From Streptomyces sp. NBC_01304 (GTDB lineage: Bacteria > Actinomycetota > Actinomycetes > Streptomycetales > Streptomycetaceae): a stretch of 64,000 nucleotides of DNA. Where the stretch lies: assembly GCF_035975855.1 (NCBI RefSeq), contig NZ_CP109055.1:6820001-6884000 (forward strand), written 5' to 3'. Under the pieces are notes generated by a model. The model made no database searches. It was not told the DNA's origin and worked only from the letters and a program-made list of their open reading frames with translations. The translations under genes were made by a program, and so were the position numbers. Shown one piece after another: positions 31,093-39,096 of the stretch. How positions within the stretch are numbered: position 1 is the first letter of the stretch; every line of letters starts with the position of its first letter.

Positions 31093-33053
31093 TTCTTACG
31101 TCCCCCAAGGGCGATCTGCATGGTCTGGTCGGGCGCGTTGGCCCAACTGGGCTTCTGCTGCGGGGTGTGGGCGCCCGGCCCCGGCGGCGCGGCGCCCTGC
31201 GGGGGCACCACGGCCTCGGGCTGTGCGGGTGTGCCCGAACCCGGCGGCGTGCCACCGGCTTTGCGCTTCTTCTTCTCCTGGCGCACCATGTGGCGCCAGA
31301 CGAAGATCGGCAGCGCCGTGATCGTCATGGCGAACGTCGCCCAGATGATCATCGCCGGGTGCGAGTGCCCGTACACGACTCCGGCGGCGATCGAGCCGCC
31401 GAAGAGCAGGATGAAGTACCAGTGGTACCGGAACGTGCCGAACCAGCGGTCCGGGCTTGCCGAGTCGCCCTTGGGGGTCACCACGAACTTGCTCTTCTTG
31501 CGGAGCATCGAGTCGATCAGCGCCTTGGCGTACAGCGGCGCCGACAGCGCGGACATCACCATGCCGGCCACACCGCCGGAGCCCTCCGGCTCGTGCGGCG
31601 AGACGTTGTGCCGGCGGTTCCAGACGTAGAGCCCGATCTGCAGGGCGGAGGCGTTGCCGTACAGCATCAGCCAGATCGTCGGGTCGATGTTCACACCCGA
31701 TGCGCCCAGGCCCAGGAACAGCGCACAACTCATCGCTGCCAGGATCCAGTTGAGGGCCGACATCGGATAGAAGATGATCATCATCGTGTAGTTGAAGAGC
31801 TTGCTCGGCGGAAGCGAGTACCAGCCCTTCCAGTACTGCTTGAGGATCGTCTCGTACGTCCCTCGCGACCAGCGCATCTGCTGGGTGAAGAAGTCCGTCC
31901 AGGCGCTGGGACCCTCACCGACCGCGAGCACGTCCGGGGTGTACACCGAGCGCCACTTCTTGCCGGTGGCCGGGTTCTTGGCGCGGTGGATCTCGAAGCC
32001 CGTCGCCATGTCCTCGGTGATCGAGTCGTACAGACCGCCGATCTGCTTGAGCGCCTTGATGCGCACGGCGTTGGACGTGCCGACGAACATCGGGGCGCCG
32101 TACGCGTTGCCCGCGCGCTGGATCAGGGCGTGGAACAGGAACTGCTGGGACTCGGCGGCCTTGGTGATGAAGTTGTCGTAGTTGCCGTACACCTGGGGGC
32201 CGATCACGAACCCGATGTTCGGGTCGCGGAAGAAGCCGAGCATCCGCTCCAGGTAGTTGGGCAGCGGGACGTGGTCGGTGTCGACCGAGGCGAAGAAGTC
32301 GTAGTGGTCGCCGTGCGCGTCCAGCCAGGCGTTGTAGTTGCCGTGCTTGGTCTTGGCGCGGTGCGGGCCCTTCTTCTGGTTCCACCGCTCCACGCCCTTG
32401 CGGGAGAAGTGGTGCACCCCGAGGCGCTCGCAGACGGCCTTGACGGCCGGGTCGTCGCCCTCGTCGAGCAGCCAGACGTGCATCAGGCCGCGGTGCCGGA
32501 TCTTGACCGCCGCCTCCAGCGTCTTCGTCACCATCTCCAGGGGTTCCTTGCCGGGAACGAAGGAGGTGAGGAAGGCGACGCGGGTGCCGGTCTCGGGCAC
32601 CACCGGGACCGGGTCGCGGGCGACCAGGGTGGCGTGCGCGTTCGACAGCACGTTCATACAGCGGAAGAACTCGATCAGGCCGATCGAGACCAGCATGATC
32701 ACGTCGAGCGTCGGCAGGAAGTCGTACTCGACGTAGTCGCGCTTGGTCCAGTGCTCGGGCTGAAGCAGCCACGCGAGCAGGACCAGCGAGAGCAGCGGGG
32801 CCGCGCCCAGCATCAACGCGGCGCGGATGCGGTGCGGTTCCTGCGAGAGCAGGGTGCGGTACTGCACCTTGTACGGCTTCGTCGGGTCGGGGTTGGTGAG
32901 GGGGCCGGCGAGCCTGCTGTAGTGCTCGTAGTCATAGCGCGGCAGCGACTTCTTGAGCCGCTTGAAGCCGCCCGTCCGATGCGACGGCACTCTCAACTGC
33001 TGAGTCTGGGACGGGTCCGGTCCCGGTCGGGCGCCTGTCGGCGTCGACGTCAT
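31089..33053 (-). CDS. cslA: CslA cellulose synthase-like glycosyltransferase
   Basis: This 654-residue GT2 membrane synthase polymerises a beta-glucan at hyphal tips. Two membrane segments precede the catalytic domain and about five follow it. The processive-GT signature is complete: LLDEGDDP, VDTDHVPLP (DxD), ITEDMATGF (TED) and QQMRWSRG (QxxRW). The extreme C terminus is proline- and glycine-rich (about 605-650). The start is the ATG at 33053. Translation is coupled to glxA. Confidence 0.95.
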   Translation of the reverse strand: MTSTPTGARPGPDPSQTQQLRVPSHRTGGFKRLKKSLPRYDYEHYSRLAGPLTNPDPTKPYKVQYRTLLSQEPHRIRAALMLGAAPLLSLVLLAWLLQPEHWTKRDYVEYDFLPTLDVIMLVSIGLIEFFRCMNVLSNAHATLVARDPVPVVPETGTRVAFLTSFVPGKEPLEMVTKTLEAAVKIRHRGLMHVWLLDEGDDPAVKAVCERLGVHHFSRKGVERWNQKKGPHRAKTKHGNYNAWLDAHGDHYDFFASVDTDHVPLPNYLERMLGFFRDPNIGFVIGPQVYGNYDNFITKAAESQQFLFHALIQRAGNAYGAPMFVGTSNAVRIKALKQIGGLYDSITEDMATGFEIHRAKNPATGKKWRSVYTPDVLAVGEGPSAWTDFFTQQMRWSRGTYETILKQYWKGWYSLPPSKLFNYTMMIIFYPMSALNWILAAMSCALFLGLGASGVNIDPTIWLMLYGNASALQIGLYVWNRRHNVSPHEPEGSGGVAGMVMSALSAPLYAKALIDSMLRKKSKFVVTPKGDSASPDRWFGTFRYHWYFILLFGGSIAAGVVYGHSHPAMIIWATFAMTITALPIFVWRHMVRQEKKKRKAGGTPPGSGTPAQPEAVVPPQGAAPPGPGAHTPQQKPSWANAPDQTMQIALGGRKK

Positions 33054-33397
33054 GAGTCATCCCCCCGCACGCGTGCGTTGCGTGGTCGTTGGTCCTTCCG
33101 TCCGCTCGGGTCCCCCTCGACCTCCGCGAACGCATCAGTGGCAGGCCACCGTTCCTGATCCTTGAGGTTCCTGATCCTTAGGACTGAGAACGCGACCTTC
33201 CGGTTGCATGATGCCCGCCCCGACATCTGTTCATGAACGGGGCCCCCACCCCGCATCCGTTCCGCAACCGGCCGAGCCCCCTCGGCTTCCTCGTGCCGTC
33301 TGCTCAACTACCTTGTACCGCAAGCCTCATAGGAGCCAATGGCTCTCGGTAAGACTTCTACGAGCATCATCATGATCGCAAGAGCGAAACAAGGTCG
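33054..33397. other. cslA upstream region
   Basis: There is no gene in this 344-base gap. It must hold the cslA promoter on the minus strand. The only clear structure is a short inverted repeat GAGCCA-A-TGGCTC (33333-33345), close to the stop of the FadR-type gene. Confidence 0.4.
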
Positions 33398-34105
33398 TTA
33401 CCGGTCATACACGCGATTTGGGACAGCAGTTGGGGCGGGAGAGCCCAACCTCGTCCTGATATTCCCGAAGTGCTCGCGAATGGCCTGTTCGGCCCGGAGA
33501 GTGTCGCCGGACCGCACGGCGTCGAGGATCTCCCGATGCTGCCGGCACGTCACCTTCGGATCCTGCGGTACGTCCACGAGGTCGGTCCGCACCCGGTGGA
33601 ACGCGTCCCAGAACGCCTCCAGGACCTCGCCGAGCAGCTGATTGCCGAGCCCCCGGTAGAGCGTCGCGTGGAAGGCCCGGTCGGTCTCGGCCCGCACCGC
33701 CCCCTCGGCGGCCTCGGCGTCCATCCGCCCGACCAGCGCGTCGAGCTCCGCCAGGTCCTCGGCCGGTACGAGCCCCGCGAGCCGGGCGATGAGACCGGTC
33801 TCCACGGCCTCGCGCAGCTCCAGGAGTTGCAGCAGGCTGTCCTCGCCGCGGTAGTGCCCGGCGACCGTGCGGAAGGTGAGGCCCTCGATCATCGGCGCCA
33901 TCGACATCGGCCCGACGTACGTCCCGAACCCGTGCCGGATCTCGACGATGCCCATCGCCTGCAGCGCCTTGAGCGCCTCGCGCACGGAGTTCCGGCTCAC
34001 CCCGAGGAGCTCCATCAGTTCGGGCTCGGTGGGGAGGGAGGCGCCCGACGGCAGCCGCTGGTCGATGATGAGCTTCTTGATCCGCTCCTGTATGTCGCGC
34101 GCCAT
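33398..34105 (-). CDS. FadR-subfamily GntR transcriptional regulator
   Basis: The product has 235 residues from the ATG at 34105; a GTG at 34114 is an alternative. A winged helix (IQERIKKLIIDQRLPSGASLPTEPELMELLGVSRNSVREALKALQ, about 3-65) is followed by an all-helical FCD ligand domain with metal-binding histidines (FHATLYRGLGNQ, CRQHREIL). Such regulators control sugar-acid, lactate or amino-acid catabolism. No target operon is adjacent. Confidence 0.88.
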   Translation of the reverse strand: MARDIQERIKKLIIDQRLPSGASLPTEPELMELLGVSRNSVREALKALQAMGIVEIRHGFGTYVGPMSMAPMIEGLTFRTVAGHYRGEDSLLQLLELREAVETGLIARLAGLVPAEDLAELDALVGRMDAEAAEGAVRAETDRAFHATLYRGLGNQLLGEVLEAFWDAFHRVRTDLVDVPQDPKVTCRQHREILDAVRSGDTLRAEQAIREHFGNIRTRLGSPAPTAVPNRVYDR

Positions 34106-34150
34106 GGCGCACACGGTATCCGGCCACGCACCTGAGGGTGCCCGGGTACG

Positions 34151-34184
34151 CGAAAGGCCCCTCGCTCTCGCGAAGGGCCTTTCG
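34151..34184 (-). terminator. Terminator of tRNA-Lys copy 1
   Basis: A 14-base stem with one mismatch (34151-34164 with 34171-34184, CGAAAGGCCC type) lies just downstream of the minus-strand tRNA. A perfect version of the same stem follows tRNA copy 3. Confidence 0.8.
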
Positions 34185-34191
34185 GTGTCTG

Positions 34192-34265
34192 TGCGCCGCC
34201 AGGGACTCGAACCCCGGACCCGCTGATTAAGAGTCAGCTGCTCTAACCAACTGAGCTAGCGGCGC
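34192..34265 (-). tRNA. tRNA-Lys (anticodon CTT), copy 1
   Basis: The 74-base cloverleaf reads GCGCCGC acceptor, GCTC/GAGC D-stem, GCTGA-CTCTTAA-TCAGC anticodon arm, TTCGAGT T-loop and GCGGCGC-A. No CCA is encoded. A TAGAGT hexamer (minus strand, 34281-34286) lies 15 bases upstream, a plausible -10. It is identical to the copies at 49231 and 63345. Confidence 0.97.
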
Positions 34266-34462
34266 CTGCTGACCTGGAGAACTCTACCCGATGTCCGGAG
34301 GTGGTCCCGACCGCCGACGGGCGCCCGGCGCGCGGCCGGGGCGGGCCCGACGTGGGCGAATACAGCATTCGGACCGTCAGCATGCGATTTCCGTGGACAG
34401 TTGAGAAACTGACGCCTGTGCAGATCCGTACAGATTTCTTCCTGGGATGTGAGGGGGATCGC

Positions 34463-35830
34463 ATGAAGAATCCGGCTCCGGCGTCGGTTGCCGCTTCTGA
34501 TTCGGCTTCCACATCCGCTCCGGTATTCGAAGAATTCGAACCTCCGGCTGATTGCGACTGCGCGGGCTGCGTCCAGCTGCGGAATTCCCGGTCCGGTGAA
34601 AGGCCCTCGCGCGGGGCGCACCGCGCGCTGCTGCTCGCGGCGGCCGCGGGCACGGCGCTCGGTTCCGGCTCCGGCTCGCCGGCCCTCGCGGCGCCGGCCG
34701 CCGAGCACGGGCAGGTCAGCCCGGCCGGGCCGGCCGTCCCGGGCGGTCCCGCCAGGCCCGCCGCGGACGAGCCCGACGGGCACCCGCAGGGCGGCTCCAG
34801 CGCACTGCACGGCCGCGGCGAATGGAAGCCCGCGCAGGCCCGGCCGACCACCCGCGCCGACATCATCAAGCGGGCCAAGCAATGGGTCGGCACGCAGGTG
34901 CCGTACAGCATGGACCGGTACTGGCGGGACGGCTATCGGCAGGACTGTTCGGGATTCGTCTCGATGGCCTGGAACCTCGGCCGCAATGAATGGACCGGAA
35001 GTCTCGACCGGTATGCCGTGCGCATCGGCCGGGATCAGCTCAAGCCCGGCGACATTCTGCTCTTCCACAATCCGGACGACCCGGGGAAGGGATCGCACGT
35101 GACCATTTTCGGCGGCTGGACCGACTACACGAAGGCCTATTACCTCGCCTATGAACAGGCCCGGCCGCACGCCCGCAAACAGGCCACGCCGTATGCATAC
35201 TGGAGCCACTCCGGGCGCTATACCGCCTACCGCTACAAGGCCCTGAGCTCCCCGGCGCCGACCGCCGGCAGCGATGTCACCCGCCGCTATCCCGGCTCCG
35301 CCGCCTTCGGCCCCGGCACGCACGGCACGCACATCACCGATCTGGGGCGCCTGCTGAGCGGGCGCGGCGGGGCCCGCTTCTACCGCTCGGGTCCCGGCCC
35401 GTCCTGGGGCGACGCGGACCGCCGGGCGACGCAGGCGTTCCAGCGTGCGCAGGGCTGGACCGGGCGGGACGCGGACGGACTGCCGGGGCGGCTGACCTGG
35501 GAGTACCTGGTCAGCGGCAAGGGCCGGGACATCCCGGCGGCGGCCTCGGCCCCGGCTGCGACCTCCGGGGCGAGTGCCGCCTCGGTCCGGGTGCCCGCGT
35601 ACCCGGGCAGGGCCCACTTCCGCCCGGGACAGTCCAACCCGTACGTCGAACTCCTCGGCAAGCGGCTCGTCCAGCGAGGGTTCGGCAAGTACTACGCGCA
35701 GGGCCCCGGTCCCCGCTGGGGCGAGGCGGACCGCCGCAACGTCGAGGCCTTCCAGCGCGCCCAGGGCTGGCGCGGCGGAGCGGCCGACGGCTTCCCCGGC
35801 CCGGAGACCTGGCGGCGCCTCTTCTCCTGA
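34463..35830 (+). CDS. NlpC/P60-like cell-wall hydrolase with two peptidoglycan-binding domains
   Basis: The product has 455 residues from the ATG at 34463, preceded by GAGGGGGA. A long acidic N-terminal leader contains CDCAGC and precedes the hydrophobic export segment (about 55-82, ALLLAAAAGTAL...PALAAPA). A papain-like domain (about 135-260) follows, with the catalytic cysteine in QDCSGFVSMAW and the histidine in GSHVTIFGGW. Two C-terminal repeats (about 290-345 and 390-450) read WGDADRR/WGEADRR...FQRAQGW...PG..TW and resemble peptidoglycan-binding modules. It probably trims wall peptides. Confidence 0.82.
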   Translation: MKNPAPASVAASDSASTSAPVFEEFEPPADCDCAGCVQLRNSRSGERPSRGAHRALLLAAAAGTALGSGSGSPALAAPAAEHGQVSPAGPAVPGGPARPAADEPDGHPQGGSSALHGRGEWKPAQARPTTRADIIKRAKQWVGTQVPYSMDRYWRDGYRQDCSGFVSMAWNLGRNEWTGSLDRYAVRIGRDQLKPGDILLFHNPDDPGKGSHVTIFGGWTDYTKAYYLAYEQARPHARKQATPYAYWSHSGRYTAYRYKALSSPAPTAGSDVTRRYPGSAAFGPGTHGTHITDLGRLLSGRGGARFYRSGPGPSWGDADRRATQAFQRAQGWTGRDADGLPGRLTWEYLVSGKGRDIPAAASAPAATSGASAASVRVPAYPGRAHFRPGQSNPYVELLGKRLVQRGFGKYYAQGPGPRWGEADRRNVEAFQRAQGWRGGAADGFPGPETWRRLFS

Positions 35831-35935
35831 GCGTTGTGAGGGAAAAGGGGCAGGCAAAACGGGCGGAACCGGGCGCCAAGCTGTCCGTTATCCCCCACAT
35901 CTCCATCTCCCACCCGAGAGTTCGCGGAGGCAGCG

Positions 35936-37078
35936 ATGAGCAGGACCGCAGGGAAGCGTGACGAGGGTGAGGGCGGGGCGCCGGAGACCCCCCAGCGCGC
36001 GCCCCGCCTCATCCAGAACGAGGCCACCACCGAGATCCCCGTCCACCTCCTCTTCCGCGACGACACCGGGCAGACCCCGCTGCCCCTGCCGCCCACCGTG
36101 GTCGGCCGCCGGCAGGGCACCGGGGAGCAGCCGCGCACCCCGCGCCGCCCCGCGCCGACCGTCGCACCCACCGGCCCGCCCGTCGACGCCTCGCCGGCCG
36201 AGTGCGCGGGCCCGGCGTGCTCCGGACCGGCCGCCGCGCTCGCCGGGACCGCGGCGCTCACCGGGTGCGGCGCCGGGCTGTGGTGGGCGGGGGTCGTGCC
36301 GCCGCTCGCCCTGAAGCTGGCGCGGCTGCCGATCCACGAAGGGGCCGAACTGGGGCCCGCGCAGTGGGCTGTCGTCGCCGGATCCGGAGCGGTCGCGCTG
36401 TTCGCGTTCGGCGGGCTCGGGCGGGGCCGGATCGGGAAGGCGTGGGTGCTCTCGCTGTTCGGGCGGTACCGGGGGAGCGTGCGCCGGACCGGCCTGGTCT
36501 GGATCAACCCGCTGCTCAGGCGGCAACGCATCGACGTACGACTGAAGCACTGGCGCAGCGAGCCGATGCCCGCCGTCGACGCCAACGGGGTCGCGCTGCA
36601 GGTCGTCGTCCTCGTGGTCTGGCGGGTCAAGGACACCGCGCGGGCCGTCTTCGCGGTCGACGACCACGCCGGATTCCTGCGCGAATGCGTCGAGGCGGCG
36701 CTCGCCCGGGTCCTCTCGCAGCTGCCCGCCGACGCCTTCCAGGGCGGCGGCCCGACCCTGCGCAACGTGGAGGCGGTCGGGGACGCGCTGACCCGGCGGA
36801 TCAGGAAGGACGCGGAGCCCGCCGGGATCGAGGTGTTCTCCGCGCAGCCGACGCGGATCGAGTACGCCCCCGAAGTCGCGGCCGCCATGCAGCGCAGGCG
36901 GATCGCCGCTCTGGACGCCCGGCACCGGGACAGCCTGCTGACCCAGGTCGTCGACTCGGTCGAGGACACGGTGACGCGGCTGACCACGCGCGGGCTCGTG
37001 GAGCTCGACGACTACGAACGAAAGGCCCTGGTGAAGGATCTGACGGTGGCGTTCTATACGGGGCATGGAGATCGCTGA
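35936..37078 (+). CDS. SPFH/band 7 domain membrane protein
   Basis: The product has 380 residues from the ATG at 35936. A charged, proline-rich N-terminal cytoplasmic region (about 1-90) precedes two hydrophobic segments (about 98-120 and 142-162). An SPFH domain (about 170-370) includes GLVWINPLLRRQRIDVRLKHW, VVLVVWRVKD and the helical IEYAPEVAAAMQRRRIAALDARH stretch of flotillin-like proteins. It is expected to scaffold membrane microdomains. Its end overlaps the start of a kinase gene by 14 bases, so the two are co-translated. Confidence 0.85.
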   Translation: MSRTAGKRDEGEGGAPETPQRAPRLIQNEATTEIPVHLLFRDDTGQTPLPLPPTVVGRRQGTGEQPRTPRRPAPTVAPTGPPVDASPAECAGPACSGPAAALAGTAALTGCGAGLWWAGVVPPLALKLARLPIHEGAELGPAQWAVVAGSGAVALFAFGGLGRGRIGKAWVLSLFGRYRGSVRRTGLVWINPLLRRQRIDVRLKHWRSEPMPAVDANGVALQVVVLVVWRVKDTARAVFAVDDHAGFLRECVEAALARVLSQLPADAFQGGGPTLRNVEAVGDALTRRIRKDAEPAGIEVFSAQPTRIEYAPEVAAAMQRRRIAALDARHRDSLLTQVVDSVEDTVTRLTTRGLVELDDYERKALVKDLTVAFYTGHGDR

Positions 37079-37748
37079 CCCGCCCCTCATCCCGGATCTG
37101 GCCGCTGACGCCTGGCAGTTGACGGCCGACGTCCCGCGCGCCGTGCTCGGCCTCGCCGGCCCGCCCGGCGCCGGGAAGTCCACCCTCGCCCGCGCCCTGG
37201 TCGCCGCGCTCGACGCCGAGCACGGGGCCGGGGCCGCCGGGTACCTGCCGCTCGACGGGTTCCATCTGTCCAATGTGCAGCTGGCGCGGCTCGGGCTGAT
37301 GGCCCGCAAGGGGTCCGAGCCGAGCTTCGACGTCTGGGGTTACGTCGCCCTCCTGCACCGCGTGCTCGACGAGCGCGACGGGGCGCGCGACATCTACGTA
37401 CCGGATTACGACCGGACGCTCGCGCACGATCCGATTGCCGCGCGGCACCTCGTCGCGCCGTCGGCGCGGCTGATCGTCACCGAGGGGAACTACCTCGCCT
37501 GCGACCTGCCCGGCTGGCGCGAAGCGCGCGAGCTGATGGCGGCGCTCTGGTATGTCGAGGCACCGGCAGATGTACGTCAACTCCGTTTGGTGGACCGACA
37601 GTTGAGCGGCGGTCGAACGGGCGACGAGGCGCGGGAGTGGGTCGGGACCAATGACGCGCCCAACGGGGAACTTGTGGAGAACTGGCGGGAACGGGCCGAC
37701 CGAAACCTCTCCACGATTGGTATGGACATGTTCAACTCTCAGCAATAA
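37065..37748 (+). CDS. Nucleoside/nucleotide kinase-family protein (PanK/uridine kinase-like P-loop)
   Basis: This is a 227-residue P-loop kinase. The Walker A is GLAGPPGAGKST (about 29-40), the substrate aspartate is in LPLDGFHLSN and a YVPDYDRTLAHDP motif follows. VTEGNYLACD is the Walker B-like segment. It phosphorylates a small cytosolic substrate, perhaps a sugar or nucleoside; relatives include fructose-uptake-associated kinases. The ATG at 37065 lies inside the end of the SPFH gene. Confidence 0.82.
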   Translation: MEIADPPLIPDLAADAWQLTADVPRAVLGLAGPPGAGKSTLARALVAALDAEHGAGAAGYLPLDGFHLSNVQLARLGLMARKGSEPSFDVWGYVALLHRVLDERDGARDIYVPDYDRTLAHDPIAARHLVAPSARLIVTEGNYLACDLPGWREARELMAALWYVEAPADVRQLRLVDRQLSGGRTGDEAREWVGTNDAPNGELVENWRERADRNLSTIGMDMFNSQQ

Positions 37749-37834
37749 TCTGAACTTGGTCTAGACCGCAGCAGTCCTGCGCGCGCTCGAAGAAGAACTC
37801 CCCCACGTTCTCAACGGAGCATCGGAGCAGCAGC

Positions 37835-38434
37835 ATGCGAAGGAAGAAGACGTACGCGGCGATGCTCGGCCTCGCCACCGCCGGAGCCTTTGCGCTCACC
37901 ACGGGCGGCGCCAGCAGCCATGGCTACACCGACTCACCCATCAGCCGGCAGAAGCTGTGCCAGAACGGCACGGTGACCGGGTGTGGCGCCATTCAGTGGG
38001 AGCCGCAGAGTGTCGAGGGCCCCAAGGGATTCCCGGCCTCGGGTCCGGCCGACGGCAAGATCTGTTCGGCGGGCCTCTCCCAGTTCAACGAGCTCAACTC
38101 CGCGACGAAGCCGGGCGGCGGCGCCTGGCCCACCACATCGGTCAGCAACGGGCAGAACTACACGTTCCGCTGGCAGTTCACCGCCCGGCACTCCACGACC
38201 GACTTCAAGTACTACGTCACCAAGAACGGCTGGAACCAGAGCCAGCCGCTGACCAGGGCGTCCCTGGAGACCGCGCCCTTCTTCACCGTCCCCTACAGCG
38301 GCCAGCCCCCGGCCACGCTGGAGCACACCGGCAAGCTGCCCACGGGCAAGTCCGGGCACCACATCATCCTGGCCGTGTGGACGATCGCGGACACGTCGAA
38401 TGCGTTCTACGCCTGCTCGGACGTGACGTTCTAG
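37835..38434 (+). CDS. AA10 lytic polysaccharide monooxygenase (chitin/cellulose-active type)
   Basis: This 199-residue secreted copper enzyme cleaves crystalline polysaccharide oxidatively. After the signal peptide (about 1-28) the mature protein begins HGYTDSP, so His29 forms half of the copper histidine brace; the second His is in FTARHSTTDF. SRQKLCQNG and YACSDVTF provide the disulfide cysteines. It has no carbohydrate-binding module. LPMO genes near the csl locus are known in S. lividans, and a role in remodelling tip glycan is an alternative to chitin use. Confidence 0.93.
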   Translation: MRRKKTYAAMLGLATAGAFALTTGGASSHGYTDSPISRQKLCQNGTVTGCGAIQWEPQSVEGPKGFPASGPADGKICSAGLSQFNELNSATKPGGGAWPTTSVSNGQNYTFRWQFTARHSTTDFKYYVTKNGWNQSQPLTRASLETAPFFTVPYSGQPPATLEHTGKLPTGKSGHHIILAVWTIADTSNAFYACSDVTF

Positions 38435-38587
38435 GTCCGTAGGGCCTACGGCCTGCAGTCTCAGGTTCGGCAGTCTCAGTTCTTCCTCAGATCCGGTTCT
38501 TCCCCCCGGTTCTACGGGCACATACGGTCCGCGCGCGCCGTGATCGAATGGCACGGCGTGCGCGTACCGGAATCTCGGGGGGAACCA

Positions 38588-39028
38588 ATGGACTTCATGT
38601 TTGTCGTCATACCGCTGTTCATCATGGGTGTGGCGATCCTGATCGGCGTCAAGACCGTCATGCGCGCCCTGCAGCTGAGGAGCGCGTGGCGCAGCGGGCT
38701 CACCGCCGAGGCGCGCTGTCTGCGCTTCTACACGACCACGCGGCGCAACGACAACCACGTCACCACGACGCGGCACCACGTCTTCGAGTTCATGACGAGG
38801 GACGGCCGGCAGATCCGCTTCGAGGAGGAGAACGGCCCCGGCACGATCATCGAGGGCGACATCGTGCCCGTGCACTACACGGCCGAACACCCCGAGCGCG
38901 CCACGGCCCGGCCGCCGAGCCCGGTGGGCAACCTCGCGGGCACCGCGGGGACGCTGGCCTTCGTGGCCGTCATGATCGCGTTCTGCGTCTTCTTCATGAC
39001 GACGGCCGGCTCCGGCCCCGACTTCTGA
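38588..39028 (+). CDS. DUF3592-type membrane protein
   Basis: The product has 146 residues from the ATG at 38588. It has an N-terminal membrane segment (about 3-25), an extracellular or cytosolic beta domain (HHVFEFMTRDGRQIRFEEENGPG) and a second segment (about 115-138). The beta domain resembles DUF3592. The function is unknown. It is transcribed toward the acyl-CoA synthetase 68 bases downstream. Confidence 0.75.
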   Translation: MDFMFVVIPLFIMGVAILIGVKTVMRALQLRSAWRSGLTAEARCLRFYTTTRRNDNHVTTTRHHVFEFMTRDGRQIRFEEENGPGTIIEGDIVPVHYTAEHPERATARPPSPVGNLAGTAGTLAFVAVMIAFCVFFMTTAGSGPDF

Positions 39029-39096
39029 CGGGACGCACCCTCTTTCGGCGAGCGCACCCTCCACATCTGACGGTACGTCAATTATCGTGCCCGACC

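Noticed and set aside
31167..33158. Large plus-strand open frame of about 660 codons
   Set aside because: It is the reverse complement of cslA. The translation is low-complexity and has no family motif, whereas cslA has complete GT2 motifs.
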